Source: Kushneria aurantia DSM 21353
GTDB taxonomy: Bacteria > Pseudomonadota > Gammaproteobacteria > Pseudomonadales > Halomonadaceae
NCBI RefSeq assembly: GCF_000382245.1
Contig: NZ_KB907866.1
Location: forward strand, 62,001 to 126,000
Length of the DNA stretch: 64,000 nt
Reading direction: 5' to 3'
The translations under genes and the position numbers were made by a program. Below the pieces are notes generated by a model. That model was given only the letters and a program-made list of their open reading frames with translations. It was not told where the DNA came from and did no database searches. The stretch's first letter is position 1, and every line of letters begins with the position of its first letter. This document shows positions 8,947 to 17,639 of the stretch, one piece after another.

Positions 8947-8969
8947 TGCGAAGCGTATTCGGCGGGCTG

Positions 8970-9441
8970 CTAAAGCCCATTCCGGTTGAGACCGGGATGG
9001 TTCTCCGGGCGCGGCCCCGGCGCCGGCCAGCGAAAGCGGCGTTCGCTCTCTTCAATGGGGATTTCGTTGATGCTCGCCTCGCGGCGCACCATCAGGCCGC
9101 GCTCGTCGAATGCCCACATTTCATTGCCGTAGGCGCGATACCACTGATCGGAACGATCGTGCCATTCGTACTGAAAACGCACGCCAATTTTCGCCTCGTC
9201 GAAGCCCCACAGCTCCTTGCAGAGGCGGTAATCGAGTTCGCGCTGCCACTTGCGCTGCAAAAACGTGACGATGGCTTCGTGGCCCTGAAAAAACTCGCTG
9301 CGGTTGCGCCAGCGGGCGTCCTCGCTATAGGCCAGTACTACCTGTTCCGGGCGGCGGCTGTTCCATGCGTTCTCGGCGGCGCGCACCTTCTGCAGAGCAC
9401 TGTCATGGTCGAAGGGAGGAAGCGGGGGGGCGTGGCGTCAT
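8970..9441 (-). pseudogene. NTF2-like protein (DUF1348 family), frameshifted at a G7 tract
   Basis: Codes for a SnoaL/NTF2-like protein: [15 protein letters not shown]...[11 protein letters not shown]...[31 protein letters not shown], the DUF1348 pattern. The family N-terminus ([13 protein letters not shown]) can be read from an ATG at 9441, but the run of seven G at 9424-9430 pushes the frame into a stop; six G would restore it. Either the gene is off by one base in this genome or read set, or translation starts at an internal GTG at 9386 and gives 138 residues. Function in the family is unknown. Confidence 0.75.
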
Positions 9442-9563
9442 GAAGGCTCCTGGGTTCAAAAGCGTCACCATAGCAGCCCTGTCGCAAGAGGGTAGAGCAG
9501 GAGGGGGAGTGCTATCCTTTGCAGACTCACTTTTTCCTCTTTTTTGCCGGACGAGGATTGTTC

Positions 9564-10583
9564 ATGCGTCATCTCGATCTTCAGGTGGTTCAGCAGGCGC
9601 GCCAGTGGGCGGCCAGCGAGTCTGTCATGTGGCTCTGCACGGTACTGGGGACCTGGGGGTCATCGCCGCGTGCGCCCGGTTCGATGCTGGTGGCGCTGAG
9701 CGATGGCCGCTATATCGGCTCGCTGTCCGGCGGCTGTGTCGAAGAGGCCTTTATCGAAAGCCTGCGCGACGGTGCCTTCGAGCGGCCCGCCACTATCATT
9801 CGCTATGGTGAGAGTCAGGAGCAGAGTCAGCGCCTGCAGCTACCCTGTGGCGGTATTCTGGAGGTGCTGATCGAGCGGCTGGAGGTCAACGATGAACTCT
9901 GTGTTCACCTCGAGGTGCTGGAGGCGACCCTGCTGGGCCAGAAGCGGTTGATCCGACGCGTCGACCCGCACAGCGGCCGCTATCGGGTGATCCTCGACGA
10001 GGCGCCCGGCGGGCCGGCGGTGTCGCGCGACGACGAGCAGCGCCTCAATATTCGTATCGGCCCCGCGCTGCGCCTGATTCTGGCCGGTATCTCGCCGGTA
10101 GCGGGCTTTTGTGCCCGGTTTGCGCGTTCGCTCGGCTACGAGGTGATCGTCTGCGACCCGCGTGACGACGAGCGCCACGCCTTTATCGCCGCCGGCCATG
10201 GCGAGGGCATCGAAGTACAGGCGGCATTGCCGGCGCTGTTCATCGCCTCCGGCGCCTGCCATGAATCGACCGCCGTGGTGGCGCTGACTCACGACCCGCG
10301 TATCGACGACCCGGCGATGATCGAGGCGGTGCGCACGCCGGCTTTCTATATCGGTGTCATGGGCTCTCAGCGCACCTCGGCACGGCGTGCCGAACGGCTC
10401 AAACGCTCCGGCGGGCTCAACGACGCGCAGATCGCAAGGCTGCACATGCCGATCGGCATGGATCTGGGCAGCAAGACGCCGGCCGAGATCGCGCTGGCCG
10501 TGGTCGCCGATGTGATGCGTGTCCATAACGGTCGCGCTGGCAGCTACCGTGACGAGGCGCAGCCGGTCAGTGTCCATGCCTGA
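9564..10583 (+). CDS. XdhC/CoxI family molybdoenzyme maturation protein
   Basis: A 339-residue XdhC/CoxI family protein; relatives bind molybdenum cofactor and help sulfurate and insert it into xanthine dehydrogenase-type enzymes. Seen: N-terminal GTWGSSPRAPGSMLV and SLSGGCVEEAFIE, and a C-terminal Rossmann-like part ending in YIGVMGSQRTSARRAERL. The start ATG at 9564 follows CGAGGA. It overlaps mocA by 8 bases, so the two are translated together. No xanthine or CO dehydrogenase subunits are in the window; the client enzyme must be elsewhere. Confidence 0.85.
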   Translation: MRHLDLQVVQQARQWAASESVMWLCTVLGTWGSSPRAPGSMLVALSDGRYIGSLSGGCVEEAFIESLRDGAFERPATIIRYGESQEQSQRLQLPCGGILEVLIERLEVNDELCVHLEVLEATLLGQKRLIRRVDPHSGRYRVILDEAPGGPAVSRDDEQRLNIRIGPALRLILAGISPVAGFCARFARSLGYEVIVCDPRDDERHAFIAAGHGEGIEVQAALPALFIASGACHESTAVVALTHDPRIDDPAMIEAVRTPAFYIGVMGSQRTSARRAERLKRSGGLNDAQIARLHMPIGMDLGSKTPAEIALAVVADVMRVHNGRAGSYRDEAQPVSVHA

Positions 10584-11172
10584 GGACAGAGCGAGGGCGT
10601 GCCACGGCGTGGCGGCGCTGGTACTGGCCGCCGGCCACGGCCGCCGCTTCGGCAGTGACAAGCGCCGCGCTCGGCTGACGGATGGCCGTACCCTGCTGCG
10701 TGCCACCCTCGACAGCCTTGCTCCCTGCTTTGCGACGCCGCTGGTGGTGCTGCGCGCAGAGGATGACGACGCGGCTCTCGAACTGCCCGGCAGTGCGAAG
10801 CGACTGCACGTTGCGCCCGACGCCGCCGGTATGGGTGACAGCCTCGCCACGGGTGTAAAAGCGCTGCTGCATGACGCGCCGCATTACCGCGCACTGGCGG
10901 TGGTGCTGGGTGATATGCCCGCGGTACGCGAGGAGACTCTGCGCCGACTGTGCACTGCCGCCTCTGCCGAGAACATCGTCAGGCCCGCAAGGGCAGGACG
11001 CTGCGGCCATCCGGTACTCTTCGGCCGCCACTGGTGGCCCGAACTGGCCGAGCTCGGTGGCGACGAGGGTGCGCGGGCGCTGCTTCAGCGCCACGCTGCG
11101 CAGTTGGTCGAGGTGGCGGTCGACGACGACGGCATTCACCGCGACGTGGATACCCCGGAGGCGCTGCCTTGA
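10576..11172 (+). CDS. MocA-like molybdenum cofactor nucleotidyltransferase
   Basis: A 198-residue NTP-transferase of the MobA/MocA type, expected to attach CMP (or a related nucleotide) to molybdopterin. Seen: the nucleotide-binding motif LAAGHGRRFGSDKRRA at about 17-32 and the metal-site segment VLGDMPAV. It starts inside the end of the xdhC-like gene and its own stop overlaps the next start. This arrangement supports MocA, which makes the cytosine form of the cofactor used by the xanthine dehydrogenase family, over MobA; the base specificity is inferred. Confidence 0.8.
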   Translation: MPEDRARACHGVAALVLAAGHGRRFGSDKRRARLTDGRTLLRATLDSLAPCFATPLVVLRAEDDDAALELPGSAKRLHVAPDAAGMGDSLATGVKALLHDAPHYRALAVVLGDMPAVREETLRRLCTAASAENIVRPARAGRCGHPVLFGRHWWPELAELGGDEGARALLQRHAAQLVEVAVDDDGIHRDVDTPEALP

Positions 11173-11693
11173 ACATCTCGTCGTCCGCACCGGCGAGTGC
11201 CGCGACGCCTGCCGTGGCGCTGTTCGCCGACGTACAGAATCTCTACTACACCAGCCGCGACGTCCACGGCCGTGCGCCCGACTACCGCGCCCTGTGGCGC
11301 CACGCCTGCAGGAGCGAGCGGGTCGCGATGGCCAACGCCTACGCCATCGAGCGCCATGATGCGCGTCAGCAGCAGTTTCAGAACGCCCTGCGCCAGATCG
11401 GCTTCAACGTCCGCCTCAAGCCCTTTATTCAGCGCCGCGACGGCAGCGCCAAGGGCGACTGGGACGTGGGTATCACACTGGATATGATCGAGGCTGCCGA
11501 ATGTGCCGAGCGGCTGGTACTGATGTCCGGCGACGGCGATTTCGTTGAACTGATCGAGCGGCTGCATCGGCGTTTCGGCGTGATCGTGGAAGTCTATGCG
11601 GTTGAAGCCCTGACCGCCCGCGCCCTGATCAACGCTGCCGACCGCTTTTACCCCATTGATGACCGCTTTCTGATCGCCGAACGGCGGCAGTGA
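11169..11693 (+). CDS. NYN domain protein (LabA/DUF88-like)
   Basis: A 174-residue NYN/PIN-like putative RNase. Seen: conserved acidic positions in ALFADVQNLYYT, KGDWDVGITLDM and LMSGDGDFVELI, the pattern of the NYN nuclease fold. The proposed TTG start at 11169 overlaps the mocA stop (TTGA), giving translational coupling and a normal N-terminus; no ATG is suitably placed. The link to molybdenum cofactor genes is positional only. The RNA target is unknown. Confidence 0.75.
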   Translation: MNISSSAPASAATPAVALFADVQNLYYTSRDVHGRAPDYRALWRHACRSERVAMANAYAIERHDARQQQFQNALRQIGFNVRLKPFIQRRDGSAKGDWDVGITLDMIEAAECAERLVLMSGDGDFVELIERLHRRFGVIVEVYAVEALTARALINAADRFYPIDDRFLIAERRQ

Positions 11694-11711
11694 GCGGCCG
11701 TAGAGCAGACC

Positions 11712-12956
11712 ATGACGGATCACCTCAACGCCCGCCAGGCACGCGCCATGACGCTCCGGGCCCAGGGCTTCGGTGTCCGCCGCGACAGCGCCGAGACTGA
11801 TGGCCGCGCCCTGTTGCGCTGTGTGCGGCGGCTGGGCGCGCTACAGATCGACAGCGTCAACGTGCTCTGTCGTGCCCACTACATGCCGCTGTTCTCTCGG
11901 CTTGGCGGCTATGACCGCGCAAGGCTCGATGCCTTCAACCAGGGGCCGCCGTCGCGGCGGCGACTGTTCGAGTACTGGAGTCACGAGGCGTCACTGCTGC
12001 CGCTGGAGGACTATCCGCTGTATCGCTTTCGCATGCAGCGCGCCTGCGAGGGCGGCGGTGGCCTGTGGAAGCACCTCGCGCGCTTCGCGCGTGAGCACCC
12101 GGACTACCTGGCGGGCGCGCTGGCGGAGATCGAACGCCACGGGCCACTGTCGGCGGCGGAGCTGAGCGGCGCCGGTCGCAGCCGCGGCAACTGGTGGGGC
12201 TGGAGCCACGGCAAGTCGGCGCTGGAGGCGCTGTTCTGGTGCGGTCGGGTACTGGTCGCCCATCGGCGCGGCAACTTCGAACGCGTCTATGATCTGCCCG
12301 AGCGAGTGGTGGGGCGGCTCGCCCATGAGGTGCCCGCTGTGCCCGAAGAAGCCCAGCGCGCCCTGGTCGAGCGGGCGATGCGTGCCATGGGGGTGGCGAC
12401 GACGCGCGACGTGCAGCGCTACTTTCGCCTCGACGGCGCCGAGACTCGCCAGCGGCTGGCAGAGCTTGCCGAGGCGGGTGTGATCGCGCCGCTGCGCGTG
12501 GAGGGCTGGCCGGACGGTGGCTGGCGCCATGTCGAGGCCCGCGCCGGCCGCCATGCAGCGAACGCCACGGCGCTACTGGCGCCCTTCGATCCGCTGATGT
12601 GGGACCGCGAGCGCGCCGCCCGGCTGTTCGACTTTCACTACCGGATCGAGATCTACACCCCGCAGGCGCAACGCCGCTTTGGCTACTATGTGCTGCCCTT
12701 TCTGCTGAATGGCGAACTGGTGGCGCGACTCGATCTCAAGGCCGATCGCCAGCGCTCGACGCTGCGGGTGATCGCTGCCCATCCCGAACGCGATCAGCCG
12801 CTTGTCGAACTGGCTGCGGCGCTGAGCGACGAGCTGCGACGGTTGGCGGATTTCCTGGCGCTTCGGGAGGTGAGCATCGAGGGCAGCGGCGAACTCGATC
12901 GGGCGCTGCACCGGGAGCGGTCGGCCGCTTGTCACAGCGGCCCCGATCGATGGTGA
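11712..12956 (+). CDS. AlkX/YcaQ-type DNA glycosylase (winged-helix, HTH_42)
   Basis: A 414-residue member of the HTH_42 family. E. coli YcaQ (AlkX) unhooks DNA interstrand crosslinks and removes bulky alkylated bases. Seen: RLGALQIDSVNVLCRAHYMPLFSRL near residues 35-60, which carries the Q-x-D catalytic motif of the AlkX branch, then EYWSHEASLLP and a C-terminal LLAPFDPLMWDRERAARLFDFHYRIE block. It follows the NYN gene by about 18 bases and may be co-transcribed. The length matches YcaQ (about 410). Confidence 0.85.
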   Translation: MTDHLNARQARAMTLRAQGFGVRRDSAETDGRALLRCVRRLGALQIDSVNVLCRAHYMPLFSRLGGYDRARLDAFNQGPPSRRRLFEYWSHEASLLPLEDYPLYRFRMQRACEGGGGLWKHLARFAREHPDYLAGALAEIERHGPLSAAELSGAGRSRGNWWGWSHGKSALEALFWCGRVLVAHRRGNFERVYDLPERVVGRLAHEVPAVPEEAQRALVERAMRAMGVATTRDVQRYFRLDGAETRQRLAELAEAGVIAPLRVEGWPDGGWRHVEARAGRHAANATALLAPFDPLMWDRERAARLFDFHYRIEIYTPQAQRRFGYYVLPFLLNGELVARLDLKADRQRSTLRVIAAHPERDQPLVELAAALSDELRRLADFLALREVSIEGSGELDRALHRERSAACHSGPDRW

Positions 12957-13033
12957 AGGCGTAGAGCAGCATGTTGGCAGGCGATGCCGCAGGTCCGACT
13001 GACTGCCCCTCGATGACAGAGATAGCAGCGGCC

Positions 13034-13852
13034 TCAGCTGTCGCTGGATTGATCCGAGGCATAGTCGGCCGGATGGTCCCAGCCCTGTAGCGGGAGAGTG
13101 CTCCAGTCGCCATAGGTGGCATTGGGAAAGACAATCCAGCGGTCGCCGAATTTTTCGGCGTTGCTGGCGACGCCTTCGTACTGCCTGTCGAGGTCGTCGT
13201 CGTCAAACAGGCTGGCAAAGTCGTGCAGAGTATCGCCCATCATCAGCACGATCTCGTGATTTTGCTTGACCTTCGCGCGCCGCTCTTCCTTGCTGAGGCC
13301 ATAGAGTTTGACGCTGTCCTCGGTCACCTGCGGCAGCCCCAGCTGTTTGAGCGTTGCCAGAGTAGCGGGCTCGTTCTCCTGAAAGCGATCGGAGATGTAG
13401 TAGATGGCCACGCCCTGTTCGTTGGCGTAGTCAAGAAACGCTTTCGCGCCGGGAATCAGCTTCGGTGTGCCTTCGCGTTCCCAGTTGCTCCAGGTATCCC
13501 AGCCGCTGTAGGTGTGGCAGTTTTGCATGTCGCGAATCAGCAGCGCACTGTTATCGATCACCGTTTCGTCGAGGTCGGTGACGACGGCCAGCCGGGAGGG
13601 CGCCTTGTCACTGTTGGCCAGCGCCTGCTGCAGACGCAGCCTTGCCAGCGACCAGGCCTGGCGCTGAAGGGCGCGTACCTCGGGCGACTGCTGATAGCGC
13701 AGCGCCATGGCATAGGCCGCCACCGGGCACTGCTCCAGCGCCTTCGCGGGCGTCATGTCGGCGTTTTGCGGGGCGGCAACTGCGTTGCAGGAGAGCAGCA
13801 GTGCGCCCAGCGTCAGGCCGATAGCAGTGCAAGTCGATGTCGGGTTCATCAT
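13034..13852 (-). CDS. Acid phosphatase / 5'-nucleotidase, lipoprotein e(P4) family
   Basis: A 272-residue HAD-superfamily class C acid phosphatase. Seen: an N-terminal signal with a possible lipobox LLSC (C22), the catalytic DxD motif VVTDLDETVID (D93, D95), and the later acidic motif MMGDTLHDF. In Haemophilus, protein e(P4) is an outer-membrane lipoprotein that dephosphorylates NMN and other nucleotides before uptake, so a nucleotide-scavenging role at the cell surface is likely. It stands alone; the 250 bases upstream contain an AT-rich stretch near 13915-13950 that probably holds the promoter. Confidence 0.85.
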   Translation of the reverse strand: MMNPTSTCTAIGLTLGALLLSCNAVAAPQNADMTPAKALEQCPVAAYAMALRYQQSPEVRALQRQAWSLARLRLQQALANSDKAPSRLAVVTDLDETVIDNSALLIRDMQNCHTYSGWDTWSNWEREGTPKLIPGAKAFLDYANEQGVAIYYISDRFQENEPATLATLKQLGLPQVTEDSVKLYGLSKEERRAKVKQNHEIVLMMGDTLHDFASLFDDDDLDRQYEGVASNAEKFGDRWIVFPNATYGDWSTLPLQGWDHPADYASDQSSDS

Positions 13853-14106
13853 GTTGTGTTGTTCCTTGCGTTGGTGTTCAAGGCAAATCTGCCTCTCGAA
13901 TCACGCTACGTAATTTTATTCGCTCATTCAATAAAAATTCGTGATCAAATGCTGTTGGCCGCCTTCCCGTTTGCGGCGTGATGGGGCAGGGCAGGGGGCA
14001 AGGGGAGGCGGCGAAATGGCGACCGAAGACGTCAGTTATCGGGATGGATAAAGGAAGAAGGCGCTCATGCGCTGCAGGAAGCCTTTTACAGGCTGTCTTT
14101 GTCGCT

Positions 14107-14940
14107 CTATACCTTGACCGACAGCGAACCGCCATTGAGCGCGGGCAGGGTTGCGGTGTCGGCCGTCGGGATGCCCCGGGCGCCGTAGAGCTTCGGCATC
14201 AGGCTGTCCATCAGGCGATTATCAAGCTTGCGCAGCTGCTCTTCGGCATTTTTCAGCTGGCTGCGCGTGTCGCGGTCATCCTTGTCGGCGATTGACTTGA
14301 GATTATCGATCAGCTCCTTGAGCAGCTTGCGCGCCTCGATCAGCGTCTCGCGCAGGGCGCTGTCGTCACCTTCACCAGCGCCACCGCCGCGGCGCTCTTT
14401 GCGCTCCTGACTCTCCTGCGGCTGCTCATTGGTGCCGCTGCTGGCTGCTGCGACAGCCTGGCTGGCAGTCGCTTCGGCATCGGCTGCCTTGCCTTCGCTG
14501 TCGTGGGTTGCCTGCGACGCCTCGACCTCGGGCATTTTCGACCGCGCAGCCTGTGATAGCGATGCGGCCGGGATGTTCGGCACGCCCGTAGCGCCAGTGG
14601 TTGCGCCACTCAACTGTTTGGCTGCATCGCTCAGCTGCCCGGCGATGCTTTTGATCTCGCGGGCGATACTTTTGATCTGTGCGGCGGAGGCGCCGAACAT
14701 CATCATCGACTGTATCAGCGCCTTGAGCTCCTTGAGCCGCTTGACCAGCATCGCCGCCTTGTCTTCGGCACTTTTGCGCGGCAGTTGTTTGAGTTTCTCG
14801 AGCGCCTCGAACTCTTTTGCGAACCTGTCCTGCGACGCTTCGCTGTTTTCCGAGCGGCGCTCACGGGGCGGCGTAGCGGCGGACGCGAGGGAAGTACGCG
14901 ATGGACTCTGCTGCGGAGAAAAGGACCAGCCGATCTGCAT
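14107..14940 (-). CDS. Hypothetical coiled-coil protein (277 aa)
   Basis: Not recognised. The product has three parts: a polar start (to about 30), a charged helical segment rich in K, E and L (about 38-110, including FEALEKLKQLPRKSAEDKAAMLVKRLKELK), a low-complexity Ala/Ser/Gln/Glu linker (about 125-185), and a second helical segment ending LDNRLMDSLMPKLYGARG. There is no signal peptide or membrane segment. It could be a cytoplasmic scaffold or a flagellar or secretion accessory, but nothing specific supports this. Codon use looks native. Confidence 0.6.
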   Translation of the reverse strand: MQIGWSFSPQQSPSRTSLASAATPPRERRSENSEASQDRFAKEFEALEKLKQLPRKSAEDKAAMLVKRLKELKALIQSMMMFGASAAQIKSIAREIKSIAGQLSDAAKQLSGATTGATGVPNIPAASLSQAARSKMPEVEASQATHDSEGKAADAEATASQAVAAASSGTNEQPQESQERKERRGGGAGEGDDSALRETLIEARKLLKELIDNLKSIADKDDRDTRSQLKNAEEQLRKLDNRLMDSLMPKLYGARGIPTADTATLPALNGGSLSVKV

Positions 14941-15089
14941 GGGAAGCTCCTCGATGGTCGGCAGCGTCGGGATAGCGTGCGCTGTCTGCAGGTTCTGGAA
15001 GGTGAAGGTCCGGCTTGTCCTGTCTTATCGGTCCCGCCGCGAAGAAGCTTTAAATTTTCTTCTGCAGACTCTTCGCGCTCGCCGATCTG

Positions 15090-16028
15090 TCAGACGGCGC
15101 CTCCCGCTGCTGCGCTGTCGGCAAGCTCCTGCTCGAAACGTCGAATGTTCTCCGCCACCAGTCGGCTACCGGTGGGGGCGTCGATCATCGAGGCGATATG
15201 CGGTGTGACGGTGATCTGTGGGTGGTGCCAGAAGGGGTGGTCGGCGGGCAGCGGCTCCTGGCGAAAGACGTCAAGGGTGGCATGGGAGAGCCGTGCGCTG
15301 GCCAGCGCATCGAGCAGATCGGCCTCGACAAGATGCTCGCCGCGGCCGGCGTTGATCAGCCCGGCGCCTCTCGGCAGGCGGGCAAGCAGGCGATGATCGA
15401 GGATGTCGCGGGTGGCGTCGGTCAACGGCAGCAGGCAGACGAGAATCTCGCAGCCGGCGAGAAAGTCGTTCAACTCATCGCCGGCGAAGGTGGTGACGCC
15501 GCCCAGCTGATGCGGCGAGCGCGCCCAGCCGCGGGTATCGAACCCCAGAGCCGCCAGGCTTGTGGCAGCGGCGCTGCCCAAAAGGCCCAGTCCCATCACC
15601 CCTACGCGGCGCTCGGGAGCCGGTGGGGTGACCTGCGGTTGCCACTCGGCGCGGCGCTGCGCCGCCGCAAGCTGCGGCATGTCGCGATGGTGGCGCAGCA
15701 CCTGCAGGCAGACGTATTCGCGCATGCGCTGGGTCAGCGCCTCGCCGGTGGTGCGCAGAATCGGCGGCCGATGGGCGGGCAGGGCGTCGGCCGGGATATG
15801 GTCGATGCCGGCGCCCAGCGACACCACCGCACGCAGCGCGGTAAAGGGGGCCAGCGCCCCTGGTGACGGCTTCCATACCACCGCATAGCGCACTCGCTCG
15901 GGGGCGACCGCCTCGTCGATGGCGGCCAGCCTGAATGCCGGCAGCAGCGGTGCCAGCCGCGCGATCCACGCCGCGACGCGCTCGGCCTGCGGGTGGCAGA
16001 CCAGTATCACCTCCCTTGCATCGCTCAT
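15090..16028 (-). CDS. ghrA: Glyoxylate/hydroxypyruvate reductase A
   Basis: A 312-residue D-2-hydroxyacid dehydrogenase, reducing glyoxylate to glycolate and hydroxypyruvate to D-glycerate with NADPH. Seen: the dinucleotide motif GVMGLGLLGSAAA, and the catalytic Arg in INAGRGEHLVEADLL, Glu in DVFRQEPLP and His in VTPHIAS, in GhrA order. The ATG overlaps the stop of the upstream gamma-glutamyltransferase gene by 4 bases (ATGA), so the two are translationally coupled. It is the last gene of a three-gene minus-strand operon. Confidence 0.87.
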   Translation of the reverse strand: MSDAREVILVCHPQAERVAAWIARLAPLLPAFRLAAIDEAVAPERVRYAVVWKPSPGALAPFTALRAVVSLGAGIDHIPADALPAHRPPILRTTGEALTQRMREYVCLQVLRHHRDMPQLAAAQRRAEWQPQVTPPAPERRVGVMGLGLLGSAAATSLAALGFDTRGWARSPHQLGGVTTFAGDELNDFLAGCEILVCLLPLTDATRDILDHRLLARLPRGAGLINAGRGEHLVEADLLDALASARLSHATLDVFRQEPLPADHPFWHHPQITVTPHIASMIDAPTGSRLVAENIRRFEQELADSAAAGGAV

Positions 16029-17629
16029 GGCCGGGCTCCCTGGCGAGGCCGATCACTGTCAACCGCTGTGAAGGGGGCGGGAATGGCACCGCCGCCCACC
16101 GGCTGGGCCGGGTCACAGAGCGCTTCGTATTCGCCGCTGCTGTTACGCGCCACGCCGCCGGGGCAGGCGTAGAGGCGTGGAAATACCAGCTGCTGGGCCG
16201 GCTCCAGCACATAGTGTTTGCCCAGTTGTGCCAGCACTTGCGGCGCCAGCCGCGGGTCGACGCGCAGCGAGCCGCGATCGCTGGCGTCCAGTCGGGGATG
16301 ATGCATCGCCTCCTCCAGACTCATGCCGAAATCGGTCATCAGCGCCACCAGTTGCGTTACTGCCGGCATAATAAGGTCGCCGCCGGAGGCGCCCAGTGCG
16401 AAGCGGGCGCTGGTGTCGTAGATGCCGATGGTGGGGCACATATTGGAGGAGTTGATACGCTGACCGCCGGCCATTGAGGTGGGGTAGCCGGGGCGCGGGT
16501 CGAAGTAGCTGACGCCGTCGTTCATCAGGATGCCGCTGCCGGGCAGCGTGACGCCGGAGCCGAAGCGATTGAGCAGGGTGTGGGTGAGCGCCACCATGTT
16601 GCCGTCGCGGTCTGCCGCCGACAGCGAGGAGGTGCAGCCGCCCTGTTCGGTGACCACGCCACGGCGGATTTTATGCTGCCGCCAGCAGTGTTCCAGCGCC
16701 GCGGCGTAGCTCAGCCAGCTGCCGGCATCGGGGCGCTCGGGCGGCTGCGGCATCGAGCGTCGGCTGTGGGCGAGCATGTCGCGCTGACGCTCGCCGCCGG
16801 AGATCTCCCCCGGCGTATAGAGCGTAAAGCCGCGGTGCTCGGCGCGCATGGCGTCGAACTCGCGCACCCGGTAGGCGGCGAAGTCCTCCACCGACAGGCG
16901 TGAGCCGCCGCGCTGCAGGTCGTCGACCATGCGCTCGGCCAGCGCGCCGCGATAGAAGCCCTCGCTGCCGGTAGCGGCGATCTCCTTGAGGCTGGCGGCC
17001 AGCCCCGGAATGTGCAGGCGGCTCTCCGGCAGCGCGGGGTGACCGCCGGGCAGATAGATATCGCGGGAGACCGGATCGCGGGCCAGCACCCGGGCGGCAA
17101 GGCCGATCTGCAGGCTGGTGAACCAGTCGACGGGATGACCGCGCTCGGCCAGTTCGATCGCCGGCGCCATCACCTGTGCCCGCGACAGGCGACCAAAGCG
17201 TTGTCGGGCGTGCTCCAGCCCGGCGACACTGCCGGGCAGCGTCATGGAGGGGTAACCCTCGGTATTGGCGCGATCGGCTACCGCCGGAAACCCCATGGGT
17301 GTGTCCGGCAAATCGGGGTCGAGAGGGTAGTCGGCCGGGTCCAGTGTGCTCGCCAGTACGCCCTGAAAGTCGAGCGCCACGGCGCGCTGCTCGGCAGCCA
17401 GCCATACCACCATGAAGCCGGAGCCGCCCGGGCCGCTCATCCAGGGTTCGACGGCGGCCAGCGCCCAGCCGCAGGCGACCGCTGCGTCTACCGCGTTACC
17501 GCCCTGGTGCAGCATGGCGGCGCCGGCGCGGGCGGCAACCCGGTGCTGAGCGGCCACCGCGCCGTCGGCCGAGCGTACCGGTATGGTGCGTCGCTGCCAC
17601 TGTTCGGTATCAGCCAGCGATGAGCTCAT
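16025..17629 (-). CDS. Gamma-glutamyltransferase family protein
   Basis: A 534-residue Ntn-hydrolase of the GGT family, which cleaves gamma-glutamyl amides such as glutathione after self-processing at a threonine. Seen: GGNAVDAAVACGWALAAVEPWMSGPGGSGF near the N-terminus, the catalytic Thr T333 in GGCTSSLSAADRDGN, where the usual T-T-H context is replaced by T-S-S, and the late GASGGDLI motif. No clear signal peptide is present, so it may act in the cytoplasm. It lies 10 bases after the serine hydrolase gene and overlaps ghrA. Substrate unknown. Confidence 0.83.
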   Translation of the reverse strand: MSSSLADTEQWQRRTIPVRSADGAVAAQHRVAARAGAAMLHQGGNAVDAAVACGWALAAVEPWMSGPGGSGFMVVWLAAEQRAVALDFQGVLASTLDPADYPLDPDLPDTPMGFPAVADRANTEGYPSMTLPGSVAGLEHARQRFGRLSRAQVMAPAIELAERGHPVDWFTSLQIGLAARVLARDPVSRDIYLPGGHPALPESRLHIPGLAASLKEIAATGSEGFYRGALAERMVDDLQRGGSRLSVEDFAAYRVREFDAMRAEHRGFTLYTPGEISGGERQRDMLAHSRRSMPQPPERPDAGSWLSYAAALEHCWRQHKIRRGVVTEQGGCTSSLSAADRDGNMVALTHTLLNRFGSGVTLPGSGILMNDGVSYFDPRPGYPTSMAGGQRINSSNMCPTIGIYDTSARFALGASGGDLIMPAVTQLVALMTDFGMSLEEAMHHPRLDASDRGSLRVDPRLAPQVLAQLGKHYVLEPAQQLVFPRLYACPGGVARNSSGEYEALCDPAQPVGGGAIPAPFTAVDSDRPRQGARP

Positions 17630-17639
17630 GGCGTCTCCT

